This document shows positions 11,119 through 22,248 of a DNA stretch of 64,000 nucleotides, piece by piece. A program made the translations under genes and the position numbers. Source of the DNA: Salarias fasciatus (Eukaryota; Chordata; Actinopteri; Blenniiformes; Blenniidae); assembly GCF_902148845.1 (NCBI RefSeq), contig NC_043751.1, positions 29,922,601-29,986,600 on the forward strand. The letters run 5' to 3'. Positions within the stretch are counted from its first letter, which is position 1; each line of letters begins with the position of its first letter. The notes under the pieces are model-generated. The model was not told the origin of the DNA and ran no database searches. It worked only from the letters and a program-made list of their open reading frames with translations.

Positions 11119-11650
11119 TCAGCAGCAGCTGGAATTGCATGTCTTCTCTTTGCACACACAGCCAGAGGCACATTTGCTGCACCCGGGTGGGCAGCATGGG
11201 CAGCAGCCTGGAAAGACACAGATTGTGAGATGTGAGATGCAGACGAGACCGTTTTGATGAAAGACTTGTCAGATTTGGGCCAAACTGCTGGTCAGGCTCA
11301 AAACATCTTCATGTTTCAGATTACACAAAACCACTGCAATTAAGTCAAGAGCATCCACCTGTTGAGTGTCATGCATACAGGCCTAAAATCAATCCTCAAA
11401 GTGTACATTCGTCTCAAGATTTAACATTCAAAGGGTTTTGAACAGAGGATCAGAGGCCTGGGTTCCACTTACTCTTCTTGCATTTGCTGCAGCAACAATC
11501 GCAGCAACAGCAGCTTGAGTCACATTTGTGGCATTCAGCTGAAAAACAGGAGACACACGGTCAGTTTCAAAAGTTAAAATGTGAACAAACCAAAGCCATG
11601 CAGAGAGAACAAGACTCACGCTTTTTGCACTTGCACTGGCAGGGGTCCAT
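11119..11650 (-). CDS. mt: Metallothionein MT2, atypical Cys-rich beta domain
   Basis: Exons 11620-11650, 11473-11538 and 11119-11207, with the same phase-1 introns and reading frame as MT1. The 61-residue product matches MT1, including Gly-48. The poly(A) signal is at 10972-10977. Class B promoter (CCAATAGTGAGGAC at the inverted CCAAT site) and 3' flank class Y. It is the left member of the MT2/MT3 divergent pair, about 4.1 kb between start codons. Its promoter holds a single TTGTAATG unit where most copies have three. A dispersed repeat and a TTAA-type MITE sit in its 3' flank and are absent from the other copies. Confidence 0.96.
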
Positions 11651-11756
11651 GTCTCAGCAGTTGGCTTGTTGGTCCACGAAGAGAGAAGCTGCTGGTGAGG
11701 TGTGTTCTTCCTGGAAGGAGTCAGTGAGTTGTGACTGCAGGCTGGAGAGGCGGCCC

Positions 11757-11868
11757 TTTTATACTGTCCAGGCAACAACAGTACCGTGTGCAAAATGCCT
11801 CTGTCACGCTGAATACGGGCAAACATTACAAAGCAATTTGTTTACACAGTGTGGTTTATCCTACCAAT
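11757..11868 (-). promoter_or_regulatory. MT2 proximal promoter (class B)
   Basis: TATA at 11757-11763, MRE core at 11786-11792 and CCAAT at 11864-11868. With only one TTGTAATG unit, the CCAAT-to-TATA stretch is 112 bp, against 130 bp in most copies. A further MRE core, TGCACACGGC, lies at 12467-12476. Confidence 0.85.
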
Positions 11869-11962
11869 AGTGAGGACAGACACGTTCCCAGGCCGGGGCA
11901 GGATTTATTACATCAGACTAAATTTTCCACTGTGTGGATAAAAATCACAACTGAATAAAATG

Positions 11963-12191
11963 TTTGGTAACACTTTACTTGAATCATCCCTGTATAACAC
12001 ATTGAAAGTACATTATAGCACTGTATAACTATAGTTATAAACACTCATAAATGATCACAATGCTTTATAACCCACTATACAGCATAGGGTTAGGGTTAGG
12101 TCCTAATGTTATAAAGCATTGTGATCATTTATGAGTGTTTAGAACTTCTTATAATGTGTTATACTGGGTGCTTCAAGTAAATTGTTACCAA
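11963..12191. mobile_element. Foldback MITE upstream of MT2
   Basis: Ends TTTGGTAACACTTTACTTGA and its complement, with a long internal inverted repeat (ATAAATGATCACAATGC and its complement). The TAGGGTTAGGGTTAGG in the loop is only a two-unit telomere-like motif. Confidence 0.75.
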
Positions 12192-13119
12192 ATGTTTTTA
12201 TTTTCTGAAATATTGGTTTTTGCTTTTAATATTGTTACACACTTTGCATTGATTTTGTAATATGAAAAGCGTGTTACGAATATAGATTGACTGATTGATA
12301 ATGAAGTATTCACAGGACAGAATGAATCGTTAGGACACATGGAAGAGAACAGTTTAATCTGAACATATAGCTAGTGAAAAGAGGAAACACTGAACAGCAC
12401 GTGTGACTGTCTCACTTGACAATACAGTATCTTAATAGCTTCTTACAATCCTGTATTAAAAAAAGTTGCACACGGCTGAACAGGAAATGTGCAAAGATAC
12501 GTTCATGACACATTTTTTATGAAAGTTTAAGAAAAAAAAGAATTGTATAAAATAAATCAGTCTCTTCCACTGTTTCTTATTTATCTGTTAGCAGTATATT
12601 GATGAAAGCAACTAGTTTATTTTTCACTGGAGTTAGTAGAAATTATTAATATTGACAGATTTCTGGAATGACAGTTTTCAACGTTATTTTAATGGTTAAG
12701 TGAATTAGATAATCTCATCTCTCTCTCTCTCTCTCATCTGAACTTAACATGAAAAAAGTGTTCATCATCATCACAAACTGTCGTTTGTTCAGCGACTTTT
12801 CCTGATGATCCAGTGGAACATGTAATGTGGTCCCTTATTTTTTTCCACACGAATGTGTTCATTCTGAATCAGACACAAACTTCACTGATTTTGTTGCTAC
12901 TGTAGCAGGTTGAAAACTTCTCATAACTCACTGTTTGATAAGGGACATTAAGTGTTTTATTCTCATCAAACTGTAGAGATGGTGATTCGTAATTATAGTT
13001 TAATAAATTCAATCTTTCTGTTGTCTTATATTTTGGAAAATGTATTTCTTTCATTTGGATCAAGAAATCAAAACAGTCATTCTTCTCTTTTGTTGTGCTT
13101 CCTGGAGTTCTTGGGTTTG
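12192..13119. other. Upstream region of MT2
   Basis: AT-rich, gene-free. Holds a mid-distance MRE core (12467-12476) and a CT microsatellite (about 12718-12736). It is nearly identical to 41140-42066 upstream of MT8. Confidence 0.6.
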
Positions 13120-13200
13120 TGCACACGGCACACACACACATCAGAGGCGTGCTCGCTGCTCTTCCTCGCTCTGCGCTCGGCCGCTTCGCTCTTTGCACCC
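13120..13200. promoter_or_regulatory. Distal MRE cluster on the MT2 side
   Basis: TGCACACGGCAC at 13120-13131, TGCGCTCGGCCG at 13172-13183, TGCACCC at 13194-13200. It shares its layout with the MT1 cluster but lacks the fourth (TGCGCCC) site, because class B sequence diverges after GAGCGG. Confidence 0.6.
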
Positions 13201-13429
13201 GTCATGAACGCACCACGTGCTGTAGGAAAAAACGCTTTCAAGAGCGGGTATGGAAAGCCAAAACAGTCACAATTCGCCACTAATCCAACGCGTCTGATCC
13301 TTAGTAAACACAGTAAAAATCGCCCGTTTTTAATGAAACGCGCGTAAAATATGCGCGTTTGGACAAATAAAACAGGTATATTTTACACACTTTTGCTGAA
13401 GGCTGTAGAACGCCGTAAAAAACGGACTA

Positions 13430-13890
13430 TATCTGGCCGGTACCTCTCGACCTCTCGACCTCCCTCACAAGCTCAGGCTCCTTCCCCCCCAACGAGGTGA
13501 CATTCCCTGGCCCCAGAGCTAGTCTCTGTGTCTGAGGATCGGGTCGCCGGGCACCCTGCAGTCCACATTGCACCCGGCCCCTACGGTTCCCTCGGTGGGT
13601 GGTGGGTCCGCTGGAGGGTCGGTCCACGTCGCCCCTTCGGGCTGAGCCCGGCCGGGCCCCGTGTGCAAAGACCCAGTCACCAGGAGCTCGATTACGAGCC
13701 CCAACCCCAGGCCTGGCTCCAGGGTGGGGCCCCGGCTGCGCCATACCGGGCGACGTCACGGACCTCGATTGTAACTTCATCATAGGAGCTGTTGACCTGC
13801 CCTTGGTCTGGCCCATCACCCAGGACCTGGGTGCCATGGGAGACCCTGCCCGGGGCATAAAGCCCCAGACACTCCCCCGCCACTTTAAGG
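13430..13890. repeat. GC-rich dispersed repeat (2/3 pair)
   Basis: GC-rich block starting near CTGGCCGGTACCTCTCGACC, running through GGCCTGGCTCCAGGGTGGGG to CATAAAGCCCC. I recognise it as a common teleost repeat, probably retroelement-derived, but cannot place its family. Its open frames are compositional. Confidence 0.6.
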
Positions 13891-13941
13891 GTAGCAGATC
13901 AGGGGGGAGATTATACAAAGTATGAATCCTTCAACTGTCCC

Positions 13942-14042
13942 CCTCACGATCCTTCTGACTTTTTGGGTTTTAAGCAGGAGGTGTTAGAAAAGTTTCCACA
14001 GGGAAAACCGGCTTGTGGCGGCCAAGCGTTCATAGCAACGTC

Positions 14043-14087
<45 letters not shown>

Positions 14088-14094
14088 GATTTCA
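13942..14094 (+). pseudogene. 28S rRNA fragment (2/3 pair)
   Basis: Starts CCTCACGATCCTTCTGAC and runs through GGCTTGTGGCGGCCAAGCG to GTCGGCTCTTCCTATCATTG. This is the conserved peptidyl-transferase (domain V) part of large-subunit rRNA, in sense orientation, about 150 bp with a few changes (GGGAAAACC where 28S reads GGGATAACT). It lies directly after the GC-rich repeat. Confidence 0.85.
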
Positions 14095-14599
14095 CTGAGC
14101 AGCACGCTGCACTTTTTGCATGAGTCACGTCCCATTAAAAAAGAAAAAAAAAAAAAAAAAACGTGGGAAAACACACCTCCACTGCAGGTGCAAATCGGTC
14201 AGTGCTGCGTTCACGATCCCACTTCCGTCGTTAAATACTCTTTACAGCAATGTATACTGTTTCTGTGGCTAAATTTGGGATACAAAATAGGTGGGATGGA
14301 CAGAATAAAGTATCATAACATTTTACCTCACTTTCCGCAACTTCAGGGAGGCAACAAAAGTTGAAATGTTGATGATCAATTTTTGTAGTTGATAATTTTG
14401 TTCTAGTAGCTTCAGCTCATTTTCTTTATTTCACCATTAAACTGCTATTATGCCTGTTTATACCAATATAACTATAGCTGGTACTGATAAGTAGTCTATT
14501 TGTGAGCTTTAAGTTATATTAAGAATCTTGTCGCGTCTCTTGTGCGCCAGAGTCGCTCTTGAAAGCGTTTTTTCCTACAGCACGTGGTGCGTTCAGGAC

Positions 14600-14682
14600 G
14601 GGCGCAAAGAGCGAAGCAGAGCGCAGAGCAGCACGAGGAAGAGCAGCGAGCACGCCTCTGACGTGTGTGTGTGCCGTGTGCA
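14600..14682. promoter_or_regulatory. Distal MRE cluster on the MT3 side
   Basis: Complement-strand cores at 14600-14606 (TGCGCCC), 14619-14625 (TGCGCTC) and 14671-14682 (TGCACACGGCAC). The outermost site reads TGCGCCA and is degenerate here. An AP-1 motif TGAGTCA is at 14121-14127. Confidence 0.6.
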
Positions 14683-14781
14683 CAAACCCAAAAACTCCAG
14701 GAAGCACAGCAAAAGAGAAGAATGACTGTTTTGATTTCATGATCCAAATGAAAGAAATACATTTTCCAAAATATAAGACAA

Positions 14782-14782
14782 C

Positions 14783-14834
<52 letters not shown>
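14782..14834. repeat. GATA/TATC microsatellite (MT3 side)
   Basis: About 13 tetranucleotide units next to the distal MRE cluster. Confidence 0.95.
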
Positions 14835-14836
<2 letters not shown>

Positions 14837-15515
14837 CACTTTTTCATGTTTAGTTCAGAATTTAAATCAAAACCTAGATTAACATATGAAAAAATAAATA
14901 AATAGGAAAGTATTTCTGGCATTAACATTCACAAATAGCAACTTGAAGAAGCTCAAGTCCAGTATTAATTAAGTAATTCTGGCAATCTGTCAATATTAAT
15001 AATTTCTAGCTTCAGTAAAAAATAAGAAAATTACTTTCATCAATATACTGATAACAGATTAATCAGAAACAGTGGGAGATATTGATATGTTTTGTAGAAT
15101 TGTTTTTCTTTTTTCTTAAACTTTGATTAAAATATGTCAGCTCTTCTTTGTATGTTTCCTGTTGGGCCGTGTGCAATTTTTTTAGTACAGGATTGTAAAA
15201 CGCAAGTGAGACAGTCACACGTGGTGTTTAGTGTTTCCTCTTTTCAGTAACTTTATGTTCAGATCAAACTGTTCTCTTCCATGTGTCCTAATGATTTATT
15301 CTGTCCTGTGAATACTTCATTATCAATCAATCAATCTTTATTTATAATGCACTTTTCATATTCCAAAAAACATTGCAAAGTGCAATATTAAAAACAAAAA
15401 TCAATATATAATAAAATAACATTTTATTCAGACTTTGATTTTTCTCTGCACGGTAATAAAATTTGGTCTTATGTAATAAATCCTGCTCCGGCCTGGGAAT
15501 GTGTGAGTCCTTGCT
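14835..15515 (+). other. Class A upstream region of MT3
   Basis: AT-rich, gene-free. Contains the full MRE at 15164-15175 and, at about 15326-15450, a LINE/SINE-like tail (TCAATCTTTATTTATAATGC) shared by all class A copies. Confidence 0.6.
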
Positions 15516-15645
15516 ATTGGTAGGATAAACCACACTGTGTCAACAAATTGCCTTGTAATGCTTGTAATGCTTGTAATGTTTGCCCGCGTTCAGCGTGACA
15601 GACGCATTTTGCACACGGTACTGTTGTTGCCTGGACAGTATAAAA
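15516..15645 (+). promoter_or_regulatory. MT3 proximal promoter (class A)
   Basis: ATTGG (inverted CCAAT) at 15516-15520, three TTGTAATG units, MRE core TGCACAC at 15610-15616 and TATAAAA at 15639-15645. Transcription should start near 15668, giving about 85 nt of 5' UTR. A full MRE (GGGCCGTGTGCA) lies at 15164-15175. Confidence 0.85.
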
Positions 15646-15751
15646 GGGCCGCCTCTCCAGCCTACAGTCACAACTCACTGACTCCTTCCAGGAAGAACAC
15701 ACCTCACCAGCAGCTTCTCTCTCCGTGGACCAACAAGCCAACTGCTGAGAC

Positions 15752-16276
15752 ATGGACCCCTGCCAGTGCAAGTGCAAAAAGCGTGAGTCTTGTTCTCTCT
15801 GCGTGGCTTTGGTTTGTTCACATTTTAACTTTTGAAACTGACCGTGTGTCTCCTGTTTTTCAGCTGAATGCCACAAATGTGACTCAAGCTGCTGTTGCTG
15901 CGATTGTTGCTGCAGCAAATGCAAGAAGAGTAAGTGGAACCCAGGCCTCTGATCCTCTGTTTAAAACCCTTTGAATGTTAAACGAATGTGAACTTTGAGG
16001 ATTGATTTTTAGGCCTGTATGCATGACACTCAACAGGTGGATGCTCTTGACTTAATTGCAGTGGTTTTGTGTAATCTGAAACATGAAGATGTTTTGAGCC
16101 TGACCGGCAGTTTGGCCCAAATCTGTCATGTCTTTAATCAAAACGGTCTCGTCTGCATCTCACATCTCACAATCTGTGTCTTTCCAGGCTGCTGCCCATG
16201 CTGCCCACCCGGGTGCAGCAAATGTGCCTCTGACTGCGTGTGCAAAGAGAAGACATGCAATTCCAGCTGCTGCTGA
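15752..16276 (+). CDS. mt: Metallothionein MT3, atypical Cys-rich beta domain
   Basis: Exons 15752-15782, 15864-15929 and 16188-16276. Donors are GTGAGT and GTAAGT; acceptors follow TTTTTCAG and TTTCCAG. The 61-residue product carries Gln-5, Asp-17, Ser-19 and Asp-48, the commonest form in the array. Introns are 81 and 258 bp. The poly(A) signal AATAAA is at 16418-16423. Class A promoter with 3' flank class X, the presumed ancestral pairing for plus-strand genes. It is the right member of the divergent pair with MT2 and converges on MT4 across a 6-kb spacer. Confidence 0.96.
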
Positions 16277-16423
16277 TGACCGTCCTGCAGCACCAGCACA
16301 TCCCTGCCGCCATGGTGGAGCACTTTGAATCAACATGACCATGATGGAGCACTTTATATGAATATGGCCTGATACATTTACATTTGTATGGATTATCTAT
16401 TTTGTATTTGGAGTGTAAATAAA

Positions 16424-16904
16424 CATATTTGATAACTTCATTTGGTTTTGAGTGTCTTCAAGCCCTAAAGGTGACCTCATTCAATCTAAAGGGTTTCTCA
16501 TTTACACTGCCACTTAACAGATGTGGAAGAATTATAGAAAGTATGAATCCTTCAACCCCGAGTCCCCAAGCTGATAAACTACCCTGAATTTTTGAAGTGC
16601 TGGATAATTCATTGTAATTGAATTTCAAATGTGTTCATAAAATATGTTCATAATACAGTTTCAGAAGGGGTAGACACTCCTACCCACTACGCCACTTACA
16701 GTCTTGCTTATTTCCGTAAAATAAATTATGATACTTCATAATATTGTGATCAAAACATAAAGAATCACAGGATGCATCAGAGTTCACTGGAAAGGAGGGG
16801 GAATTCAATCAGCATACCCCATTTTGAGCATTGTTGTATTCATTGTTTGAATTTATATTTCTATATCCAAAATAAAAATTAATTAGTTCATTTTTTATAT
16901 TGCT
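16424..16904. other. Class X 3' flank of MT3
   Basis: Starts CTAAAGGGTTTCTCATTTAC after the poly(A) region. The same sequence follows MT7, MT9 and MT11, and MT6 on the minus strand. No gene seen. Confidence 0.6.
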
Positions 16905-17212
16905 GTTTCCTTTTCAGGGTCACAGGAGCCGATCCCAGCTACTGCAGGCGAGGGCGGGCTACACCCTGGACAGGTCGCCAGTCTGTCGCAGGGCTAACAC
17001 ATAGACAAACAACCTTTTACGCTCACATTCACACCTATGCATGTTTTTGGACCTTGGGAGGAAGCCGGAGTACCAGGAGGGAACCCAGACACACACGGGG
17101 AGAACATGCAAACTCCACACAGAAAGACCTTGAGCCCTGGCCGGTATTTGAACCCAGGACCTTCTTGCTGTGAGGCAGGAGCACGAACCACTGCGTCACC
17201 GTACGGTCCCCA
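16905..17212 (-). repeat. tRNA-like SINE-type repeat (3/4 spacer)
   Basis: On the minus strand a tRNA-like head (CGTACGGTGACGCAGTGG, B box near GGTTCAAATACC) precedes a 250-bp body with AGTTTGCATGTTCTCCCCG and GGAAGCC-type motifs. Copies occupy the same place in all five complete spacers, so it predates amplification. Confidence 0.7.
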
Positions 17213-17293
17213 AAATAAAAATTAAATCCCCAAAATACACGCAGTACTTTGATGAAATTTCTGCAATAAATTTAATTTAATTTTGGACAGTGC

Positions 17294-17655
17294 AGGGCCA
17301 CTCACCGTCCAGTGTTACTATTACTACTGTTATCACTTATCTCATTCATCCATTATCTGTATTATTATGGCTTGCCTACGCATATATGAAAATAGGTGTG
17401 TAGACACACAAGATTATACTTATGGAAATGTACTGCTTCGCTTCCTTTTTTTTTCTTTCTTTTTCTCTAATTTATTTTCTGTTTTATTTATTTATTTTTT
17501 TTTATTTTAATTTGTTTTGCTAAGGTTAGAGTTGGCTTGGAGGGTTTGATTTGGGTGGGGGGTGGACGTGGGTTTATGTACCCGCTCCATTACTGTTAAT
17601 GATTCTTTGATTTGTATTTGCAAAAACACTAATAAATAAATTGTTTTAAAAAAAA
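17294..17655 (+). mobile_element. LINE 3' remnant (3/4 spacer)
   Basis: Only the last 360 bp of the L1/Tx1-type LINE seen whole in other spacers, ending in an A run and GCATACACATCA (17656-17667), the 3' copy of the target duplication. The body has been deleted between GGACAGTGC and GGGCCACTCACCG, the same junction as in the 9/10 spacer. Confidence 0.85.
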
Positions 17656-17934
17656 GCATACACATCAAAAGAAAAGTTAACTTTGGATACTTGAACCCTT
17701 TTTGTTGAATTTATGTTGAATTTGTGTTTTAATACTGCCACTGAAGAAATATGTTTTCTCCATTGTCCAGTATTGGTTGTGATACGTTCAATGAGTGATG
17801 ATTCTCAGCGAAATCTACATAAATTGAGCTTTCTTTGAAGCAGCTTCTCGGCAGTTGTGTTTTTAATTTCATACAGTTTTCCTGAAAATACTAACTGAGT
17901 TTGTTCAATATGTCCGTTCGTGAAATATTCTGAT

Positions 17935-19258
17935 TGTTGTCTCATAACTATGATTAACCTTAGTGGGAGTAACTGCTTCAAAATTACCAGCGTTACTAAA
18001 GGCATTACTATTTTTAGTATCAACTCATCTAACTAATTACTACTGACATCTATCTATGTCAGTCGAAGTATGTCAGTGAATGGAGAAATGCTATCTGCAG
18101 TTTCAATTTAGAAAGAAACAACACTGCTAACTTGTTTCTCCCTTCTGATCTCTGCTCTGTCCTGTCATCCCCAACCTCCCGTCAATGGCAAGTTTCTTCC
18201 TTTTAAAGAGGGGTATTTTCTTTCCACAGTTGCTTAGAATTGCTCATGTGGAACTGTTGGGTTTTTATCTGTAAAATTTTATGGAAATGACAGTTTTAAT
18301 TGGCACTATGTAAATAAAGCTGAATTGACGTGAAAACCGAGAGCAGACGGATCAGTCGAGTGCAGCCGATGTGTGACCAGCGCGGAGGTGCAACTGTAGC
18401 TTAGTGAAAAGCTGGTGTCTGTGGCTTGTGCCCATGTACGTGCACAGAAGAGGGGAACTCCTTCCTCGCTCTTTTAGCAGCGCTCGAGTAAAATGTAAGT
18501 TTCTTTTGCCTGGTGGGGTCTGTGCTGGAGTTGTGGCAGTGCTGGAAGCCGGTCTTTTCTTACTTTCTGGTCGCTCCATCTTTAGTACTGCTCAGTTGTT
18601 GCTGCTAAGCATCTGGCGGAGTAATGGCGGACAAATCGAAACTTAGCATTACCAGGCCAGCAGGAGCGTGCATTACGTCAAGCTCAGAGCGAATCGTACC
18701 CGAATCACTCATATTGCTGTGCCTTCAGTGCCCTGCACAGGAAAGTAGGAGCGACTGCGATCTTGCAAAAATATCTCTTGCTGCCCATCAGGCAAAGGTG
18801 AAAAAGTGTGTGGGTGTGAATAATTGATAATTTAATATTTAAAACTGCACTGTGCCCCTTTGTTGTCTCATAACTATGATTAACCTTAGTGGGAGTAACT
18901 GCTTCAAAATTACCAGCGTTACTAAAGGCATTACTATTTTTAGTATCAACTCATCTAACTAATTACTACTGACATCTATCTATGTCAGTCGAAGTATGTC
19001 AGTGAATGGAGAAATGCTATCTGCAGTTTCAATTTAGAAAGAAACAACACTGCTAACTTGTTTCTCCCTTCTGATCTCTGCTCTCTCCTGTCATCCCCAA
19101 CCTCCCGTCAATGGCAAGTTTCTTCCTTTTAAAGAGGGGTATTTTCTTTCCACAGTTGCTTAGAATTGCTCATGTGGAACTGTTAGGTTTTTATCTGTAA
19201 AATTATATGGAAATGACAGTTTCACTTTGCACTATGTAAATAAAGCTGAATTGAATTC
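17935..19258. repeat. Tandem duplication inside the 3/4 spacer
   Basis: A block starting TTGTCTCATAACTATGATTA occurs at 17935-18330 and again at about 18863-19258. The first copy continues into GACGTGAAAACCGAGAGC, as in the short spacers 5/6 and 7/8. The second continues into GAATTCAATACAGAG, as in the long spacers 9/10 and 11/12. Other spacers have one copy. Confidence 0.85.
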
Positions 19259-20782
19259 AATACAGAGTTGTGTTATGCATATTACAATGCAATAATAATT
19301 TAAAGTGCATAATGTGAAATGTTGATTGTATTTTAAAAATGCTAAATAATTAAATTAAATGAAATATTATGCATTTCACTGTCTTTTGTTAAAAAAATAT
19401 TTTAAAACCGATACATTGTACCTTGTTGCCAACTCCTCAGTTCAGAAAGTTCTAAATTACATCCTCAGGTAATTTGCATAGCTGCTCATTTGCATAGTTT
19501 GATCTAATGAGATGATGACATATAAAATCGATACATTGTTGCAACTCCTCAGTTTGGAAAGTTGTAAATGATGTCATCATACAATATTGCTGCAAAGTGC
19601 ATCACATGACATGACAGAGACACAGCCATAGACCCTGATCATTCGAAGACAACCTTTAAATGGAAGTACAGATATCTACTGACATACATCTATTGTGTTT
19701 TTTATTCTGTGACTAATATAGAAGTTTTGTCTCATATTATCACACAGCAACATTTGGATAATTTAAATTCATGTAATGTTTCCTGTTTGTAAACTGAATT
19801 TACAATTGCACATTTCCTTTAGTTTTACTGCAAAACAAGCAAGCAAAAAAAAAAAGTGATCCAGTTATAATAATTTTTGAGAGGTGTAAAAAATGGGGAC
19901 AGGTTCATTCATTCATTCATTTTCCTTGCCACTTGTCCTTTGCAGGGTTGCAGGGGCGCTTGAGTCAATCCCAGCTTCATTTGGGCGAGGTCAGGGTGCA
20001 TCCTGGACAGTTTGCCACTCTGTGGCAGGGCCAACTCATATATGTATCTGTATATCTGTATATGTGTCTATTGTCCTATTTTCAGACTTTTAGCTGCTGT
20101 TTTTGTATTGTTCAGTGTTGATTTCACATGCATGTTTTGTTCCTAATGTGTATTTTTGTATGTTTGTAAAAGTGGATCTGGGTCCCTGCAGTCCCTGCAG
20201 AGATGTATAGCGGGTGGGCCACAGCTTCCTGAATCTCTAAATGGTTTGGATCAATTGGTGACCCAATCATGGGAGAGACTCCTGAATTTTGGACAAGAAG
20301 GACCATTATCGTCACACTCCAAGAGGAGGGCAGGCCATAAAGGTTTATTGCAAACAAAGCTGTTTTCAGATAGCTGCTTCATGAATTGGACCATGTTCTC
20401 CAGGTTCTCCACCTCCATTGTTGAATCAGCTGCCCGGAGCTGAGGTCGTAAGGTCGTGCAGAGATGCGGTCGTTGTATCAGTCCATTGTGGTGAAGAAGG
20501 AGCTGGGGCTGGGCACTCCCTTAGAGATAGGGTGAGGAGCTCCCCAGGGAGGTGTCCAGTAGGCACCTCTTAAGGATGCCTCCTGGACACCCCCCTGGGG
20601 AGTTGTTCCGGGCATGTCCCACCGGGAGGAGACCCCGGGGAAGACCTGGGACACGCCGGCGAGACTATGTCTCTCAGCTGGCCTGGGAACACCAGGCTGA
20701 ACTCTGCTTTGAAACAAGTTGAGTTTATCTTAACAGGCCTACAGTTTCATCTTTGCACCCTTCGTCTGGAGGAGAGCCTTAC
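19259..20782. other. Long spacer body (3/4)
   Basis: Gene-free. Contains a degenerate dispersed repeat at about 19905-20040 (a CATTCATTCATTCATTTTCC lead and a GGTGCATCCTGGACAGTTTG motif) and a stretch of unknown origin at 20150-20700. Near-identical copies lie at 47285-48816 and 59190-60710. Open frames inside are not supported as genes. Confidence 0.55.
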
Positions 20783-21122
20783 GGCCCGAACGCACTGGAC
20801 GCGCCTCCCATGTTAACCTATCTGACTGGCCGCACACAACGCGCAGGGGAGCGCCGCGCTCTGCAGCGCGCCCGCTCCGCTTCGTTCTATTTTTCACGCG
20901 AGCTGCGAGCGGTGAGAGCGCCAATTGTCAAGCTGGATCAAGCAGATCGGACCAGACAGGAAATTGGAAACAGAAAAGGCAAGAGAATCCGGTCAATTTT
21001 CAAAATAAAATAAATTAAATGACGATTAGTTACGGTGTTGCTCGTCCGTCTGTCACTCGGGTCTAATCACAAGAGAGACGGACACACTCACAAACAGACA
21101 TTCGCATGTACGCACCCAATCT

Positions 21123-21186
<64 letters not shown>

Positions 21187-21447
21187 GACACAGCGACAGA
21201 GACTCGCGTGATGCAGAAAAAAAGAGGACAGGAGGAGAAAAAGTCTCTCCACAGGTCACCAAAACACACACATCCATACTGGCAGAGCGAGACAGAGGGA
21301 ACAAACGTGAAAACCGAGAGCAGACGGATCAGCCGAGAGCAGCTGATGTGTCACCAGGCGGAGAGCGCAGGCAGCAGATACGCCCCCAGTGCGAACAGCC
21401 AAGAGCCGGCGCCTCCGCTACGCTTCCGCGTCCAGTGCGTTCCTGGC
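20783..21447. mobile_element. TIR-bearing MITE with CA repeat (3/4)
   Basis: GAACGCACTGGACGCG near 20788 is mirrored by CGCGTCCAGTGCGTTC at 21427-21442. Between them are a GC-rich block and a CA microsatellite (about 21129-21180). It is part of a 1.2-kb block inserted at the GAGCCTTA/AGTCG site that is intact in the MT1 and MT2 flanks. Confidence 0.65.
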
Positions 21448-22101
21448 GTGAAAGGAGCACAGCGCAGTTTGCTCGTTTTACGCGAAACACCGACCCCTGC
21501 AGGCCTTAGGCGCAACTGTAGCTTAGTGAAAAGCTGGTGTCTGTGGCTTGTGTCCATGTACGTGCACAGAAGAGGGGAACTCCTTCCCCGCTCTTTAAGC
21601 AGCGCTCGAGTAAAATGTAAGTTTCTTTTGCCTGGTGGGGTCTGTGCTGGAGTTGTGGCAGTGCTGGAAGCCGGTCTTTTCTTACTTTCTGGAAGCTCCA
21701 TCCTCAGTACTGCTCAGTTGTTGCTGCTAAGCATCTGGCGGAGTAATGGCGGACAAATCGAAACTTAGCATTAACAGGCCAGCAGGAGCGTGCATTACGT
21801 CAAGCTCAGAGCGAATCGTACCCGAATCACTGATATTGCTGTGCCTTCAGTGCCCTGCACAGGAAAGTAGGAGCAACTGCGATCTTGCAAAAATATCTCT
21901 TGCTGCCCATCAGGCAAAGGTGAAAAAGTGTGTGGGTGTGAATAATTGATAATGTAATATTTAAAACTGCACTGTGCCCCTTTAAGTCGTCAACCTCACA
22001 GCATCAGGCCCAGAGAAGCTTAGGTTGCATTCATTCTGGATTGAATGAGGTCACCTTTAGGGCTTGAAGACACTCAAAACCAAATGAAGTACTTAAATAT
22101 G
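21448..22101 (-). other. Common repeat and class Y 3' flank of MT4
   Basis: Carries a dispersed repeat also found at 18340-18840, 26165-26720 and 39270-39810, ending AAACTGCACTGTGCCCCTTT. The class Y flank and the MT4 3' end follow. Confidence 0.55.
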
Positions 22102-22248
22102 TTTATTTACACTCCAAATACAAAATAGATAATCCATACAAATGTAAATGTATCAGGCCATATTCATATAAAGTGCTCCATCATGGTCATGTTGATTCAA
22201 AGTGCTCCACCATGGCGGCAGGGATGTGCTGGTGCTGCAGGACGGTCA

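Noticed and set aside
12085-12105. TAGGGTTAGGGTTAGG as an interstitial telomere
   Set aside because: Only two units, in the loop of a foldback MITE, repeated at 41033 with that MITE.
13427-13925. Long Pro/Gly/Arg-rich frames in the GC-rich block
   Set aside because: Stop-poor only because of composition; the block is a dispersed repeat, truncated at 33010 in one unit.
18404-18646. 80-residue frame repeated at 21.5, 26.4, 39.3, 49.5 and 61.5 kb
   Set aside because: It lies in a dispersed repeat, has no family resemblance I can recognise, and its copies follow the spacer duplications.
20156-20443. 95-residue frame repeated at 48.2 and 60.1 kb
   Set aside because: Its conservation is explained by recent spacer duplication; no domain, promoter or splice structure seen.
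21129-21180. CA/TG runs as coding Thr-His or Cys-Val repeats
   Set aside because: Simple CA microsatellite whose length differs in each spacer.
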